From DASVHS01 sp038244815 (GTDB lineage Bacteria > Acidobacteriota > Thermoanaerobaculia > Gp7-AA8), in the NCBI GenBank assembly GCA_038244815.1, contig JBBRTB010000011.1:1-64000 (forward strand): a stretch of DNA of 64,000 nt, given 5' to 3'. Of this stretch, positions 36,119-46,200 are shown one piece after another (position 1 is the stretch's first letter; every line of letters starts with the position of its first letter). The translations under genes and the position numbers were made by a program. The notes beneath the pieces are model-generated. The model did not search any database, had not been told where the DNA came from, and saw nothing but the letters and a program-made list of their open reading frames with translations.

Positions 36119-37280
36119 GCTCAGCCGCTGCAGCAACGGCGGTGCCACCGGCCTGGCGTGCCGCGGCCATGAAGATCGGGATGGCCAGAGAGCTCAGTCC
36201 CGCAGCCACGGCGAACGCGGCTCCCAGGCTCCAGCGCTGTCCGATTGCACCGATGCAGAGGGAGCCGAGAGCGATGCCGGTATCGAAGGCCAGGATGATG
36301 CTGCCGAACGTCCGGGCCCGTCGCTTCGGATCGGTGTTCATCAGAAGGAAGTTCGCGAAGGCGGGATAGGCGGCACCCATGCCGATGCCGAACAGCGTGG
36401 CCGAGACCACCATCTGCCATTGCCGTGTGGCCACCGACAGAATCGCGAACGAGATCGGGATCGCCGCGTACGACGGGTAGAGAATGGCCCGGGGGCCCAG
36501 CCGGTCGCCGAGCCGCGACGTGAACACGCGGACGACGACGATGGAGAGCGCGAAGATCGTGAAGTAGAGCGACTCCGGACGGAGGCCGCGCTCGCGCGAG
36601 AGAATCGCCACGTAGCTGGTCACCCCGCCGTATCCGAAGCAGATCACCGACAGCGACAGGGCCGGACGGATGGTTGTGGGGTCCCACGACTCCCGCAGCG
36701 AATGGGCGGTCGGCATGGTCTCGTGCACCACGGGAAGGCGTGAGGCCCAGACGAACGTCAACAGGGACAGGCCCGCAAGCTCGGAGCAGAGCACGACCCA
36801 GCCGAAGTGCTCGTAGATCATCAGACCGGCCGCCGGCGCCAGCGCGATTGCGGCCGTGCTGGCCAGTCCCCAGTAGGCGAGCCCCTCATTGCGCCGCGAC
36901 TCGGGGATGAACTCGCTCATGATCGCCGACGCCGATGCCATGAGTCCCGACCATAGCGAGCCGTGCACGATGGCGATGGCCAGCAGCAGCGGCACCACGC
37001 GGACCACTCCGTAGAGCAGAGAGAAAACGATGAACAGCAGCGACGCGGCCATGAGCATCCGCTTGCGGCCGATGTGATCGGCGAGGTTGCCCATCAGCGG
37101 AGCAGAGAGTGCGCTCGCAAACGCGTAGACGGAGAGGAACCACCCGGCCTGTGCTTTGGACCCGCCGATGGCCATAATCCGAAACGGCACGGCCGGCAGA
37201 AGCTGGAACGCCGCGAAGAACGTGATGAACGCGAACAGCCAGAGTCCGAAGAAGCGGCGGGTGAAGAGGGGGACGGGCAC
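36111..37280 (-). CDS. Major facilitator superfamily transporter
   Basis: 389 aa from GTG 37280, about 12 membrane helices. The loop 2-3 signature appears as GNLADHIGRKRMLMAASL and its repeat in the second half as SRLGDRLGPRAILYP. The layout is that of a drug/sugar efflux-type MFS carrier with no distinguishing substrate residue. The longer frame to 37544 is antisense to ispH and is not used. It is divergent from ispH with a short GGTCGCTGGTC repeat between them. Confidence 0.88.
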   Translation of the reverse strand: MPVPLFTRRFFGLWLFAFITFFAAFQLLPAVPFRIMAIGGSKAQAGWFLSVYAFASALSAPLMGNLADHIGRKRMLMAASLLFIVFSLLYGVVRVVPLLLAIAIVHGSLWSGLMASASAIMSEFIPESRRNEGLAYWGLASTAAIALAPAAGLMIYEHFGWVVLCSELAGLSLLTFVWASRLPVVHETMPTAHSLRESWDPTTIRPALSLSVICFGYGGVTSYVAILSRERGLRPESLYFTIFALSIVVVRVFTSRLGDRLGPRAILYPSYAAIPISFAILSVATRQWQMVVSATLFGIGMGAAYPAFANFLLMNTDPKRRARTFGSIILAFDTGIALGSLCIGAIGQRWSLGAAFAVAAGLSSLAIPIFMAAARQAGGTAVAAAAEHG

Positions 37281-37365
37281 CTGAACGGGGGATTGTAGAG
37301 GGTCGCTGGTCCCCGGTCGCTGGTCGCGAGAATGTTTGCCACCGCCGGGACGTTTTCCCACCCCG

Positions 37366-38208
37366 ATGCAGGTCAAACGCGCAGCCAAGTACGGCTTCTG
37401 TTCCGGCGTCCGGATCGCCGATCTCAAGGTCAAGCGCTTCGCCGCCACCGGCGGGCGTGGCGCCATCCTCGGACAGGTCGTCCACAACGAGCGCGTCGTC
37501 GAGGAGATGGAGCAGCTCGGCGTGCGAACGGTCGAAGAGATCACCGCGGTGGAGGAGCCGACGATCGTGTTCTCCGCGCACGGCGTGCCGCCCTCGTTTC
37601 ACGAAAACGCGAAATCGGCCGGGCTGCAGGTCCTCGATACCACCTGCAAGTTCGTCTACGACATCCATCGCGAGTCGAAGGAAGCGCTGGCGAGCGGCCA
37701 TCACCTGGTCTTCATCGGCGATCCGGAGCATCGCGAGGTCATCGGGTACACGAACGACCTCGATCCATCGGTCTATCACATCGTCTCGACGATCGAAGGG
37801 GCCCAGGCCGTGGACTGGACGTCGTATCCCAAGATCAAGATCTTCTATCAGACCACGCTCAACGCCGAGGAGTTCGAGGACGTGGTGAAGGTGATCGAGC
37901 GGAAGGTCGGCGTCGTCGAGCGCGCGGACACGATCTGTTACGCGACCAAGGAGAATCAGGACGCGGCGCGTGAGCTCGCGGTCGATCCCGACGTCGATGT
38001 GATCATCGTGATCGGCGGCAAGAAGAGCGCGAACACAAAACACCTCTGGGAGATCTGCCGCGAGAGAAAACCCTCCCACCTGATCCAGGGCGCCGACGAT
38101 CTCGATCCGGCGTGGTTCAGAAGCACGCGAGTGGCGGGCCTGACGGCGGGGTCATCGACACCCGACTATGTCATCGACGAGGTCGAGCAGAAACTCGCGT
38201 CGATGTAG
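37366..38208 (+). CDS. ispH: 4-hydroxy-3-methylbut-2-enyl diphosphate reductase
   Basis: 280 aa. The three iron-sulfur cysteines lie in YGFCSGVRIA, LDTTCKFVYD and DTICYATKEN. Active-site His and Glu segments QVVHNERV, SAHGVPPSF and DPEHREVIG are intact. It catalyses the last step of the methylerythritol phosphate pathway to IPP and DMAPP, using a [4Fe-4S] cluster. The start at ATG 37366 gives MQVKRAAKYGFC; earlier ATGs add non-conserved residues. Confidence 0.95.
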   Translation: MQVKRAAKYGFCSGVRIADLKVKRFAATGGRGAILGQVVHNERVVEEMEQLGVRTVEEITAVEEPTIVFSAHGVPPSFHENAKSAGLQVLDTTCKFVYDIHRESKEALASGHHLVFIGDPEHREVIGYTNDLDPSVYHIVSTIEGAQAVDWTSYPKIKIFYQTTLNAEEFEDVVKVIERKVGVVERADTICYATKENQDAARELAVDPDVDVIIVIGGKKSANTKHLWEICRERKPSHLIQGADDLDPAWFRSTRVAGLTAGSSTPDYVIDEVEQKLASM

Positions 38209-38263
38209 TTGACTCCACGCGCGTTAGCTTCCTGGCGCCCGGAGTGAATAACCATTCAGAGTG

Positions 38264-39085
38264 ATGCGTTGTTCAGCGCGAATGTCCCGAACCCGCAACG
38301 TCGTGTTGTCGCTCTCGCTTCTGCTGAGCCCAGCAGCCGCGTTCGCGGCAACCAACGTCAACTGTAACGGCGCCGCGAATGTCGAAGAGTTTCGCTACTC
38401 CTGGCGCATTCGCGGTGCCATCCGCTTCATCGCCGGCCTGATGTTTCCCACCTCGGGCACCGGCAACCTCAAGACGACCTATCCCAGGGAAGGAGAGCAC
38501 TCGATCACCAGCGAGCTGTTCGTCAAACCCGAAAGGGGCGAGGCCGGCTTCTACGCGTACGAGTCCCAGATGGACGAGTCCGGTAACCAGACGCTGATGA
38601 CGTACAGCGGCTATCAGTGGGGCAACAAGACCCGCAAGATCCGCGCGGTGTTCGACTACGTCAAACGACTTGCGCGAATCCATAAGGAGACGCCAAAGGG
38701 CGTCGAGAACACCGTCAAGCCGCTGCCGGGGAGTGAGAACCTCCGGGATGTGCTGACCGCGATTTACTACCTGCGGCAGAACGCGGGCACGATCACCGGA
38801 CCGATCACCACGACCATCTATACGGACGGGCAGGAGTATCCGGTCGTGTTCCGGCCCGGAGAGCGCCGTACGTTCACCATGGACGGCAAGACCATCGCCG
38901 CGCGCGCGTTCGAGATCGGCGATGCTCCGGGCGGGAGGAAATGGCCGGGCGGCGTGAAGGTGTATCTGTCGGATGACGCGCGCCGCATTCCGTTCCGCAT
39001 CGAGATCGCCGAATCGTTCGCCTCGCTCCAGCTCGATCTGAAGTCGATCGAGTCGTGCGGGTTTCGACTGGAAGCGGCGAAGTAG
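38264..39085 (+). CDS. DUF3108 secreted protein
   Basis: About 273 aa. A signal peptide (NVVLSLSLLLSPAAAFA) is followed by the DUF3108 core: EFRYSWRIRGAIRFIAGLM, an ALLTA-like block RDVLTAIYYLRQN, a strand PVVFRPGERRTFTMDG, and GGVKVYLSDDARRIPFRIE near the end. It is periplasmic and of unknown role, often seen in lipid or envelope contexts. The start may be 38264 or ATG 38282; neither has a strong ribosome site. Confidence 0.8.
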   Translation: MRCSARMSRTRNVVLSLSLLLSPAAAFAATNVNCNGAANVEEFRYSWRIRGAIRFIAGLMFPTSGTGNLKTTYPREGEHSITSELFVKPERGEAGFYAYESQMDESGNQTLMTYSGYQWGNKTRKIRAVFDYVKRLARIHKETPKGVENTVKPLPGSENLRDVLTAIYYLRQNAGTITGPITTTIYTDGQEYPVVFRPGERRTFTMDGKTIAARAFEIGDAPGGRKWPGGVKVYLSDDARRIPFRIEIAESFASLQLDLKSIESCGFRLEAAK

Positions 39086-39097
39086 GCGCCTGTAACG

Positions 39098-39514
39098 CTA
39101 CGTCGCGTTGAGAGACGCGCTCGGTGTTCCCAGTCCGCAAAAGAGGCCGACGAGGTCGAGCAGTTCGGCGACGTGGAACGGCTTTTCGAGGATCACCGAG
39201 GGGGCCAGCTCGAGGTCGTCGGGGTTGAGCTTGTATGCCGAGATCACGATGACCGGCGATTCCTTCCGCATCTCCCGGAACCAGCGCAGCCACTCACGGC
39301 CGTCCATCCTGGGCATGGCGATGTCGAGGATGACCAGGAGGATGTCGGGATGCTTCTCGACGAGCGTGATGGCCTCGTTGCCGTCGGGAGCGGTGAGCAC
39401 CTCGAAGCCGTAAGGCGAGAGAAGATCGCGGTACGAGGCGAGAAGGCGCGTGTCGTCGTCGATGACGAGCAACTTGCGCAGCTTGGACGGAACTCTGCGG
39501 GCTCGAATGCTCAC
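39098..39514 (-). CDS. Single-domain response regulator
   Basis: 138 aa from GTG 39514. A receiver domain alone: acidic pair DDD in LLVIDDDTRLL, phospho-acceptor Asp64 in VILDIAMPRMDG, Thr/Ser switch in VIVISAYK, and Lys111 in LEKPF. There is no output domain, so it passes signals by protein contact. It lies just downstream of and in the same direction as the degenerate ABC ATPase gene. No histidine kinase is nearby. Confidence 0.88.
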   Translation of the reverse strand: MSIRARRVPSKLRKLLVIDDDTRLLASYRDLLSPYGFEVLTAPDGNEAITLVEKHPDILLVILDIAMPRMDGREWLRWFREMRKESPVIVISAYKLNPDDLELAPSVILEKPFHVAELLDLVGLFCGLGTPSASLNAT

Positions 39515-39536
39515 GCCGATGGCACTCCTGATTCTC

Positions 39537-40625
39537 CTAACGCTGCCGACGATTGTCGTCGAAATCAAAGCCTGGTGGTGCAAACGTCGTACCGCGGTGC
39601 TCACCGGCACCCTCACGCGCCACGAGGACGAATCGTGATGGCTCGTAGGTTAGCGCAAGCAGTTTACCCTTATGCAGCCGAACGTCCGCGTCGAGAGAGA
39701 TCCTGAGCGTGAGTACGCCCGTCAGGATGGCCCGGACCATCCAGCGGCCGTTCTCGAAGGTCGCCTCTTCCACCGCCACGATGAGATCGGACGGGCCCCC
39801 CGGCGCGGCGAGGGCGAACGCCTCGGGCCGGGCCAGCGCCACCCCCGGCCCCTGAAACGGCGCGGCGGCGAGATCCCACGACCCGATCACCGAGCCGACC
39901 GTGCTGTCCCGGATCTCGATCGGAACGACGTTCACCTCTCCGGTCGCCAGTGCTGACGCTTCGCTCGCCGGATGCAGATAGATGTGGGCCGCCGTCCCCT
40001 CCTGCACCATCCGTCCCCGCTCCAGCACGATCACGCGATCCGTCGCGCCGAGCTCCGCCCGGGTGGCCGGGGCGGTGATGACGGTGGTTCCGGCCACACG
40101 CAGTGTCCGGTAGAACGTGTCGATCAGCTCGTTCGCCGACGACGGATTGAGATGTTCGAGCAACCGGTCGGCGACGAGAACCGCTGGACGGAGAAGCTCG
40201 ATGCGCGCGAGGTGGGCCCGCGTCCGCTCCGAGCCGGAGAGCGATCCGATCTTCCGGTCGAGGACGCCATCGAGCTTCCACTGATCGACTGCCAGCGCGT
40301 ACTCGTGCTGCCGGTCGGCTCGATCCAGTGTTCGCCGCCGCACTGCCGCCACGAGCGCATGACGGACCGACCAGCGCTCCGGCGCGTCGATCGATGAAGT
40401 CACATAGAGCAGCGGACGCCGTGAAGCGGAGAGATCGTTGACCACTCGCGTTCCGATGCGGATCTCCCCCGCGGCCGGGCGCAACGTGCCGGCCACGAGA
40501 CGCAGCAGCGTGGAGAGGCCGCTGGCCGGCGGTCCGATCACCGCCGTATGCGTGCCCGCCGGAAACGTCAGCGTGACCTCAGCGAGCGCGAAGTTCGAGA
40601 CCGAGTGCAGCGAGACGTCAAGCAC
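39537..40625 (-). CDS. ABC ATPase-like protein with degenerate nucleotide-binding motifs
   Basis: 362 aa with the layout of MalK/CysA-type subunits: ATPase fold then a TOBE-like C-terminal barrel (about 240-345). Walker A reads GPPASGLST (31-39), with the essential Lys replaced by Leu37. The signature is LSGSERTR instead of LSGGQ. Walker B is VLVADRLLEHLN, with Arg in place of the catalytic Glu. All three sites are altered, so ATP hydrolysis is not expected. No permease or binding protein gene adjoins it. It may be a regulatory pseudo-ATPase. Confidence 0.8.
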   Translation of the reverse strand: MLDVSLHSVSNFALAEVTLTFPAGTHTAVIGPPASGLSTLLRLVAGTLRPAAGEIRIGTRVVNDLSASRRPLLYVTSSIDAPERWSVRHALVAAVRRRTLDRADRQHEYALAVDQWKLDGVLDRKIGSLSGSERTRAHLARIELLRPAVLVADRLLEHLNPSSANELIDTFYRTLRVAGTTVITAPATRAELGATDRVIVLERGRMVQEGTAAHIYLHPASEASALATGEVNVVPIEIRDSTVGSVIGSWDLAAAPFQGPGVALARPEAFALAAPGGPSDLIVAVEEATFENGRWMVRAILTGVLTLRISLDADVRLHKGKLLALTYEPSRFVLVAREGAGEHRGTTFAPPGFDFDDNRRQR

Positions 40626-40640
40626 CGGAGAGATTGTAGG

Positions 40641-40699
40641 CGCTGGGCCCTGGGCCCGGGCCGTTCGCCTTAACCGAGGCCCGAGGCCCGAGGCCTTAG
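40641..40699. repeat. Opposed GGGCCC/GAGGCCC short tandem repeats
   Basis: Short runs CTGGGCCCTGGGCCCGGGCC and, 18 bp on, GAGGCCCGAGGCCCGAGGCC lie between the ABC-like gene start and the end of the LTxxQ gene. They are self-complementary. The same GGGCCTC/GAGGCCC core is found at 42307, 60315 and 62818. Confidence 0.8.
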
Positions 40700-40700
40700 T

Positions 40701-41126
40701 TCACTCGTGCTTGCCGCGCATCGAAGGGCGTTGCTGCTCGATCTCGGCGCGCAGGCGGCCCCACTGATCGTTGTTGAGCACCGAACGCATGTCCACGAGC
40801 ATCATCAGCTCGCGATCGAAGAGTCTGCCCTGAGTGTCGCTGAGGCGCGCGGCCAGTTTGCGCAGGTTTTCGCGATTGAGTTGGGGCTGATCCAGCTCCG
40901 CGCGGATGGCGATCGATGTCTTCTCAGCTTCCGCGCGCAGATCGATCAACTCGTTCGCGGCCAGGCGGAAGATCATGTCCAGGCGCGTCTGCTGGTCGTT
41001 CGTCAGGGCCAGTTGCTCGACGAACTCCGGGCGCCGCCACCACTTGCCGGGCGGCAGAGGCGCGGCCGTGGCGCTCAGCGCGAGACCCAGCGCGAACAGC
41101 GCGCAAAGCACGAACCGTCTGATCAA
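40701..41126 (-). CDS. LTxxQ (Spy/CpxP-like) periplasmic protein
   Basis: 141 aa from TTG 41126, which overlaps the upstream stop (TTGA). A signal peptide (LCALFALGLALSATA) is followed by an all-helical domain with the LTNDQQTRLDMIFR (LTxxQ-like) motif and a region rich in Arg, Glu and Leu. Proteins of this kind chaperone or sense envelope stress, or bind metals. It is the third gene of an ECF sigma/anti-sigma operon, so it may supply the periplasmic signal to the anti-sigma factor. Confidence 0.8.
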   Translation of the reverse strand: MIRRFVLCALFALGLALSATAAPLPPGKWWRRPEFVEQLALTNDQQTRLDMIFRLAANELIDLRAEAEKTSIAIRAELDQPQLNRENLRKLAARLSDTQGRLFDRELMMLVDMRSVLNNDQWGRLRAEIEQQRPSMRGKHE

Positions 41127-41620
41127 AGCGATCCGTCTCCGTTCTGCGTATCGACCCACGACTCCCACTGCACGACGCCGTGGAACTGCTTGAGCTCATC
41201 CGAAGCCCAGGGGTCGATCGGCCCGTGCATCGAGTCGACCGAGGGCGCCTTCGCCGCTGCCGTGGTCTGCTGGACGGGTGGCGGCGCAGGCGCCGGCGCG
41301 GGCTTGAGCTGGTGGTACACGACCGCAGCTCCGAGGACGAATGCCAGCACCGCCGCGGCGGCGACGCGCGCGGCCGCGCCGATGCGGGCCACGCGCGCCG
41401 GCTGTGCCGCGATTCGCAGCATGATGGCATGCCGCTGGCGGCCCCAGAACGTCTCCGGTTTCGACGGGCAGGCGGCCACCTCGCGGAGCTTGCGTTCCAG
41501 CCGCTGGTATCGTGCGGCGCAGTCGCTGCAGTCGGCGAGATGCATCATCACGGGCATCGATTCGCCAGCCTGCATGTAGTACGTCTCGAGCAGATCGGCT
41601 TCACTGAAGTGGGGTTTCAT
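41123..41620 (-). CDS. Zinc-type anti-sigma factor
   Basis: 165 aa. The ZAS motif H-x3-C-x2-C occurs in MMHLADCSDCAARY near the N-terminus. One membrane helix (VAAAAVLAFVLGAAVVYHQ) is followed by a Pro/Ala-rich periplasmic tail. It should hold the sigma factor encoded just upstream at the membrane. The start is ATG 41620, which overlaps the sigma gene end by 20 bp; the downstream gene overlaps by 4 bp. Confidence 0.88.
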   Translation of the reverse strand: MKPHFSEADLLETYYMQAGESMPVMMHLADCSDCAARYQRLERKLREVAACPSKPETFWGRQRHAIMLRIAAQPARVARIGAAARVAAAAVLAFVLGAAVVYHQLKPAPAPAPPPVQQTTAAAKAPSVDSMHGPIDPWASDELKQFHGVVQWESWVDTQNGDGSL

Positions 41621-42245
41621 GGTCGTTTCCCTGGTCTTTTCGAGCTTTCCAGACTTCGAGCTCTTTGCGTATTTTACGGATAGCCCGGAAAAGATGTGCG
41701 CGCGCCGTTCCGGCGCGGAGGCCGAGATGGCGGGCGATCTCTTCGAGCGAAAGGTTCTCATAGTGGCGAAGGCGGAAGATCACTTTCTGCTGCGGCGACA
41801 GCGTTCGTTCGGCCTGCTCGATGGCCGCGCGCAACTGAACGGAGAATAGCGCACGCTCCGGATCGGGCCTCATGTCGACGGGCTCGATGATGAATTCTTC
41901 CTCGTCACGGTCGTTCATCGTCACCAGACTGACGAAGCGCCGGCGTCGCAGGGAGTCGCGCGACTTGTTGATGGCGATGCGCGTCAACCAGGTCTCCAGC
42001 TCCGAGCGGCCCTGGAACTTGCCGAGGTTCAGGTAGGCTTGTACGAACGTGTCCTGCGTGACGGTGTCCGCCTCCATCTCGTCGCGCACGATCGCAAACG
42101 CGACGCGGAAAATCTTCCGCTGAAAGCGCTCGACGAGTATGCCGTAAGCTCCGCCGTCGCCCGCGAGCGTCCGGTCGATCAGCTCACGGTCCGACGGTGA
42201 ATCGCTGGCATCCCCGAAACGAAGAACGGCCAAATTTGCGCTCAC
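41601..42245 (-). CDS. ECF-type RNA polymerase sigma factor
   Basis: 214 aa. Region 2 (AYGILVERFQRKIFRVAFAI, DAVQ-like DTVTQDTFVQAYLNLGKF) and region 4 (LSPQQKVIFRLRHYENLSL, EEIARHLGLRAGTARAHLFR) are joined by a linker with no region 3. The start is GTG 42245. It heads an operon with its anti-sigma factor and a periplasmic LTxxQ protein, a common envelope-stress module. Confidence 0.93.
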   Translation of the reverse strand: MSANLAVLRFGDASDSPSDRELIDRTLAGDGGAYGILVERFQRKIFRVAFAIVRDEMEADTVTQDTFVQAYLNLGKFQGRSELETWLTRIAINKSRDSLRRRRFVSLVTMNDRDEEEFIIEPVDMRPDPERALFSVQLRAAIEQAERTLSPQQKVIFRLRHYENLSLEEIARHLGLRAGTARAHLFRAIRKIRKELEVWKARKDQGNDHETPLQ

Positions 42246-42306
42246 TTTGATCGGACGGCCCGAATCACAAGCTGTTTACAGTGAATGATAAGCGGGCATT
42301 CCAACG

Positions 42307-42357
42307 GCGGGCCTCGGGCCTCGGGCCTCAGGCCCGGGGCCTGAGGCCCGAGGCCTG
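42307..42357. repeat. GGGCCTCGGGCCTC / GAGGCCCGAGGCC palindromic repeat cluster
   Basis: Three GGGCCTC units followed by the reverse arms form a long near-perfect inverted repeat centred near 42334. It lies between the sigma gene and the convergent-side EamA gene and includes the EamA stop (42328), so the last few codons of EamA (SGLRPRA) are repeat-encoded. It could serve as a hairpin terminator. Confidence 0.85.
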
Positions 42358-43245
42358 CCGCGAGGCCATCCAGACACCGGCGAAAAGCAGCAACGCGGCG
42401 ACGGCGACGACGGGCCGGATGTGCTCGTGGAGAAAGGCCCAGGCCAGAATCGCGGTGAGAACCGGCTGTACGTACGAGTATGCGGCGACGAGCGAGCTCT
42501 CGGCGTAGCGCAACGTCCAGGCCGTGATGACATAGGCGGCCACCGTCGGGCCGGCGATCACCGCCAGAAGTCCCAGCCACGCGCTGCCGGGGATCTCGGC
42601 CCAGTGCTCCCGCCGCAGTGCCGGCGTCGCGATCGGGAGGATGAGGACGGCGCCGATGGCGAACATTCGGGCGATGACGCGAAGCGGGGAGAGTCGGGAA
42701 ACCAGCGGTTTCGACAGCACCAGGTAGAGCGCGTACGCGATGCAGTTTCCGATGATGAGCAGAGATCCCGTCAGGCTGTCGATCAGGCCGGCCAGGCCCT
42801 GGGTCCCGACGACGAGCAGCGCGCCTGCGAGCGCGAGCACGATCCCGGCGATCCTCAGTGGTGTGGCGCGTTCCATGCGCAACCCCAGCGCAACGAGCAG
42901 CGTGAAGATCGGAATGGTGGTGATGAGAATCGCCGCCACGTGCGCGCTCGTGAGCGACAGGCCGGCCAGGAACATCGTCTGATTGAGGACGACGCCGAGA
43001 ACGGCCAGGCCGGCGATGAACCAGAAGTCCGAGGAGGAGATGCGCCCGGCTCCTTCGTTGCCGGTCCGGGTGCGTGGTCTCCAGGTCATGGCGTTGAGCA
43101 CGATCGCTGCGCCGGCGCTTCGCAGGAACGCGAACGAGAGCGGCGCGAACGAATGCATGGCCACCTTGGAGATGATGTAGTTGATCGAGAACAGCGCGGC
43201 GACCGTGAGCATCGCCGCGTGCACCTTGACGCTGTCAGTCCTCAC
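42328..43245 (-). CDS. EamA/DMT-family transporter
   Basis: 305 aa with about ten membrane helices in two EamA repeats (LSFAFLRSAGAAIVLNA in the first, GPTVAAYVITAWTLRYA with SYVQPVLTAILAWAFLHE in the second). It is a drug/metabolite-type exporter of unknown substrate. The start is GTG 43245, inside the end of the upstream receptor-fusion gene (stop 43235), so the two are translationally coupled. Confidence 0.9.
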   Translation of the reverse strand: MRTDSVKVHAAMLTVAALFSINYIISKVAMHSFAPLSFAFLRSAGAAIVLNAMTWRPRTRTGNEGAGRISSSDFWFIAGLAVLGVVLNQTMFLAGLSLTSAHVAAILITTIPIFTLLVALGLRMERATPLRIAGIVLALAGALLVVGTQGLAGLIDSLTGSLLIIGNCIAYALYLVLSKPLVSRLSPLRVIARMFAIGAVLILPIATPALRREHWAEIPGSAWLGLLAVIAGPTVAAYVITAWTLRYAESSLVAAYSYVQPVLTAILAWAFLHEHIRPVVAVAALLLFAGVWMASRQASGLRPRA

Positions 43246-46200
43246 ACCACACGTCGTGGTATCTCACCGGCGGTGTGACGAGCGACGTGCGCAAGCCGCG
43301 GATGTTCGGCTTGTGCAGGACGAAAAGGCGCTCGTGGAAGAGTGGCACAAGCGGCGCTTCCTGCACCACCCGCGCGTCCAGCTTGCGGTAGATGTCGGCG
43401 CGGTCGCGGGAATCCGAGGAGCGGCGGGCCTCCTCGATCTCTGCGTCGAGATCCGCCCGGTGATAGTTCAGTCCGGGCAAGGCGCTGGAGTGTCTGTGGA
43501 AAAAGATGAAGAAGAAATTGTCGGGATCGGGGAAGTCCGCGTACCAGTTGCCGCAGAAGATGTTCCCGTGGCTCTTGTGAAGCAGCGGCGCGCGTGCGTC
43601 GGTGGTGTTGTGCCGCGTCACGTTGACGCGGATGCCGGCCGCGGCCAGATCCTCGATGATCAGCGGCACCTGCCTGGAGTGGAAGAACTCGTCCGAGTCC
43701 CAGGTGCGGTACTCGACCTCGAATCCATTTTCGTAACCCGCCTTGCGCAGAAGGCTGCGCGCCCGCTCCGGATCGTGAGCGTAGCCGCGCAGATTGGGGT
43801 CATAGCCGATCAGTCCGGGCGGCAGCAGGCCCTCCGCGACGACGCCCAGGCCACCGAACACCTCGTCGTTGATGTGCCGTCGATTGATCGCATAGTTCAC
43901 GGCCTGGCGGACCTCGATGCGATCGAACGGTTTCGTCGACGAGTCGTAGCCGAGGTACGAGGTGTGGAGCTGCACCTGAGTGAGAAGGTAGGGCGCGTAT
44001 CTCGGATCGCTGCGAAGCTCTCGCACGACAGTGAGCGGAATGCCGTGCGCGATGTCGAGCTCGCCGCGCAGGAACGCCTCCGCGACATCGCGCGCGGAGC
44101 GCAGATCGAGGCGGAACGTGAGCTCGTCGAGCCGCGGCTCGCCGGGGACCCAGTAGGTATGGTTACGGACGAGCCGCACGCGCTCGCCTTCCACGACCTC
44201 GTCGATGCGGAACGGCCCGGCGCCGGTGGGGCGCAGCCGCATGTGCTCGAGGTCGTTGGTCTCCTCGCGGGGAACGATCGCGCACTCGTGCATCGAGAGC
44301 GTGGAGAGGAAAAAGGCGATGGGTTCACGGAGATGGATATCGACGGTGTGCTTGTCGACCACGACGATCCCCGTCAGCTCGCGGCTCGTCCCGTTGATCA
44401 CGGCCTCGGAGCCGCTCACGCTGCGCATGATCCAGCTCGACGGTGATTGGTTTTCCGGCAGGAGAAGGCGCAGCAGGCTCTCGTACACGTCGCGGGCTTC
44501 GACCTCCCGTCCGTTGTGAAAGCGCACGCCGCGGCGAAGGTGGAAGCGGTAGTGTTGTCCCTGCTCGAGGATTTCCCAGCGCTCGGCCAGCTCGGGCCGC
44601 AGCTCTGCGCCTTCGCCGTAAGAGACGAGCTTCTGATGGACGGCCCTGGCCATGAAGCCGAGTGCCGCGGCGGTCGTGTGGATGGGATCGAATGTGAGTT
44701 TCTGCCAGAGGATGGTGGAGGTCACGGCCCGCCCGCCCTGGGTGGGCACGGCCATGGTGAAGCGGCCCAGCTCTCCGTTGAGCAGCGTCGATTCATGCGA
44801 GAGAGCCGCGGCCATCTGATTGAGGTCGGTCACTCCGAAGCTGGCCTCGCGCGAGCCGTTCTGGATCACGTTCATGGCCTTGACGATGGCCGCGCTCTCC
44901 GCGCCCAGTACGGAGCTCGCTTCGAGCACGGCCTGCACCAGGCCAGCCACGTTCTGCATGGCCTCGCTGATGGAGCGGCTGCCTGTTTCCTGCTCGGCCA
45001 TGGCCCGTTTCAGATGACGGGTGTAGTCGCGAACCATTCCGGCCTGCTCGCCGACCTTGCGGGCGGTCTGTGACTGCTGCTGCGTGGCGGCGGCGGTCTG
45101 CTGGACCATCTTCGTGACTTCCTCGATGGCCGAGGTGGCCGCGGCGCTGCCGCTGGTCTGCTCGTCGGTGGCGCGGGCGATCTCGGCGATCGAGTTGGTG
45201 GAACGGTCCGTCAGCTCGAGGATCTTCTCGAGCACCTGCGAGGCCCGCGCGGTGAGCTGCACGCCATCGCCCACGCGGTCGGAGCTGAGGGTCATCTGTT
45301 CCGACGCTCGCTCGACGCTCCGCTGCACGTTCTGGATCAGCGTGCGGATCTCCTCGGTCGAGGTCGAGGTGCGTTCGGCCAGGTCGCGGATCTCGTCGGC
45401 GACGACGGCGAATCCTTTGCCGCGCTCGCCGGCCTGGGCGGCGATGATGGCCGCGTTCAGCGCCAGGAGGTTCGTCTGGCCGGCCACATCGTCGATGACG
45501 CGGATGATGTCGCCGATCTCCTGGGAGCGTTCGGCGAGCTCGGCCAGCGCGTTCTGAGCCTCCTCGACCGACTGCTGGATCTTGCGCATGCCGTCGACCG
45601 TGCCGTCCACGGCGTTGCGGCCTTCGTTCGCGGCGTCGGTGACGTAACGTGCCAGCGCCGCCGACTCTCGCGCCGAACGTCCGATCTCGGAGGTGGTGGC
45701 GTTCATCTCCACCATCGAGCTGGCGGTCTGCGTGGCGAACGACGAGAAGCTCTCGGTGTTCGTGGCCACTTCGCCGATCGACGCGCTCATCTCTTCGAAC
45801 GCCGTGGCCGTCTCGTCGACGAACTGCGCAAGCGTATCGGCGATGCGCATCACTTCCTCGATACTCGCGGACATCTCCAGAATCGACGTCGAGGTGTCGT
45901 CCGCGGTCCGCGACAGTTGTTCCATGCTTTCGCGCACGGCGTTGATGGACTGGTCGATCTGCGTCACCGACTCCGCCGTCTTCTCCGTGGAGTCGAGCTG
46001 GTCGGTGGCGCTGCGCGCCAGGATGCGGGAGCGGGCCGTGATCTGTTCGCTGACCCGGCTGACGTCGCCGGACAACTGGGTGAAGCGTCCGATGGTGCGA
46101 TCGAGGTTCGTGACCAGCGCGCGCAACGCCGCCGACATCCTTGTCGAATGCGTGGCCCGCACGATCTCGCGTCCCGACACCGACAGATCTCCCTCCGAGA

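Noticed and set aside
36111..37544. Longer MFS start at 37544
   Set aside because: The extra 88 residues are antisense to ispH and contain no membrane or conserved features; GTG 37280 fits the first helix.
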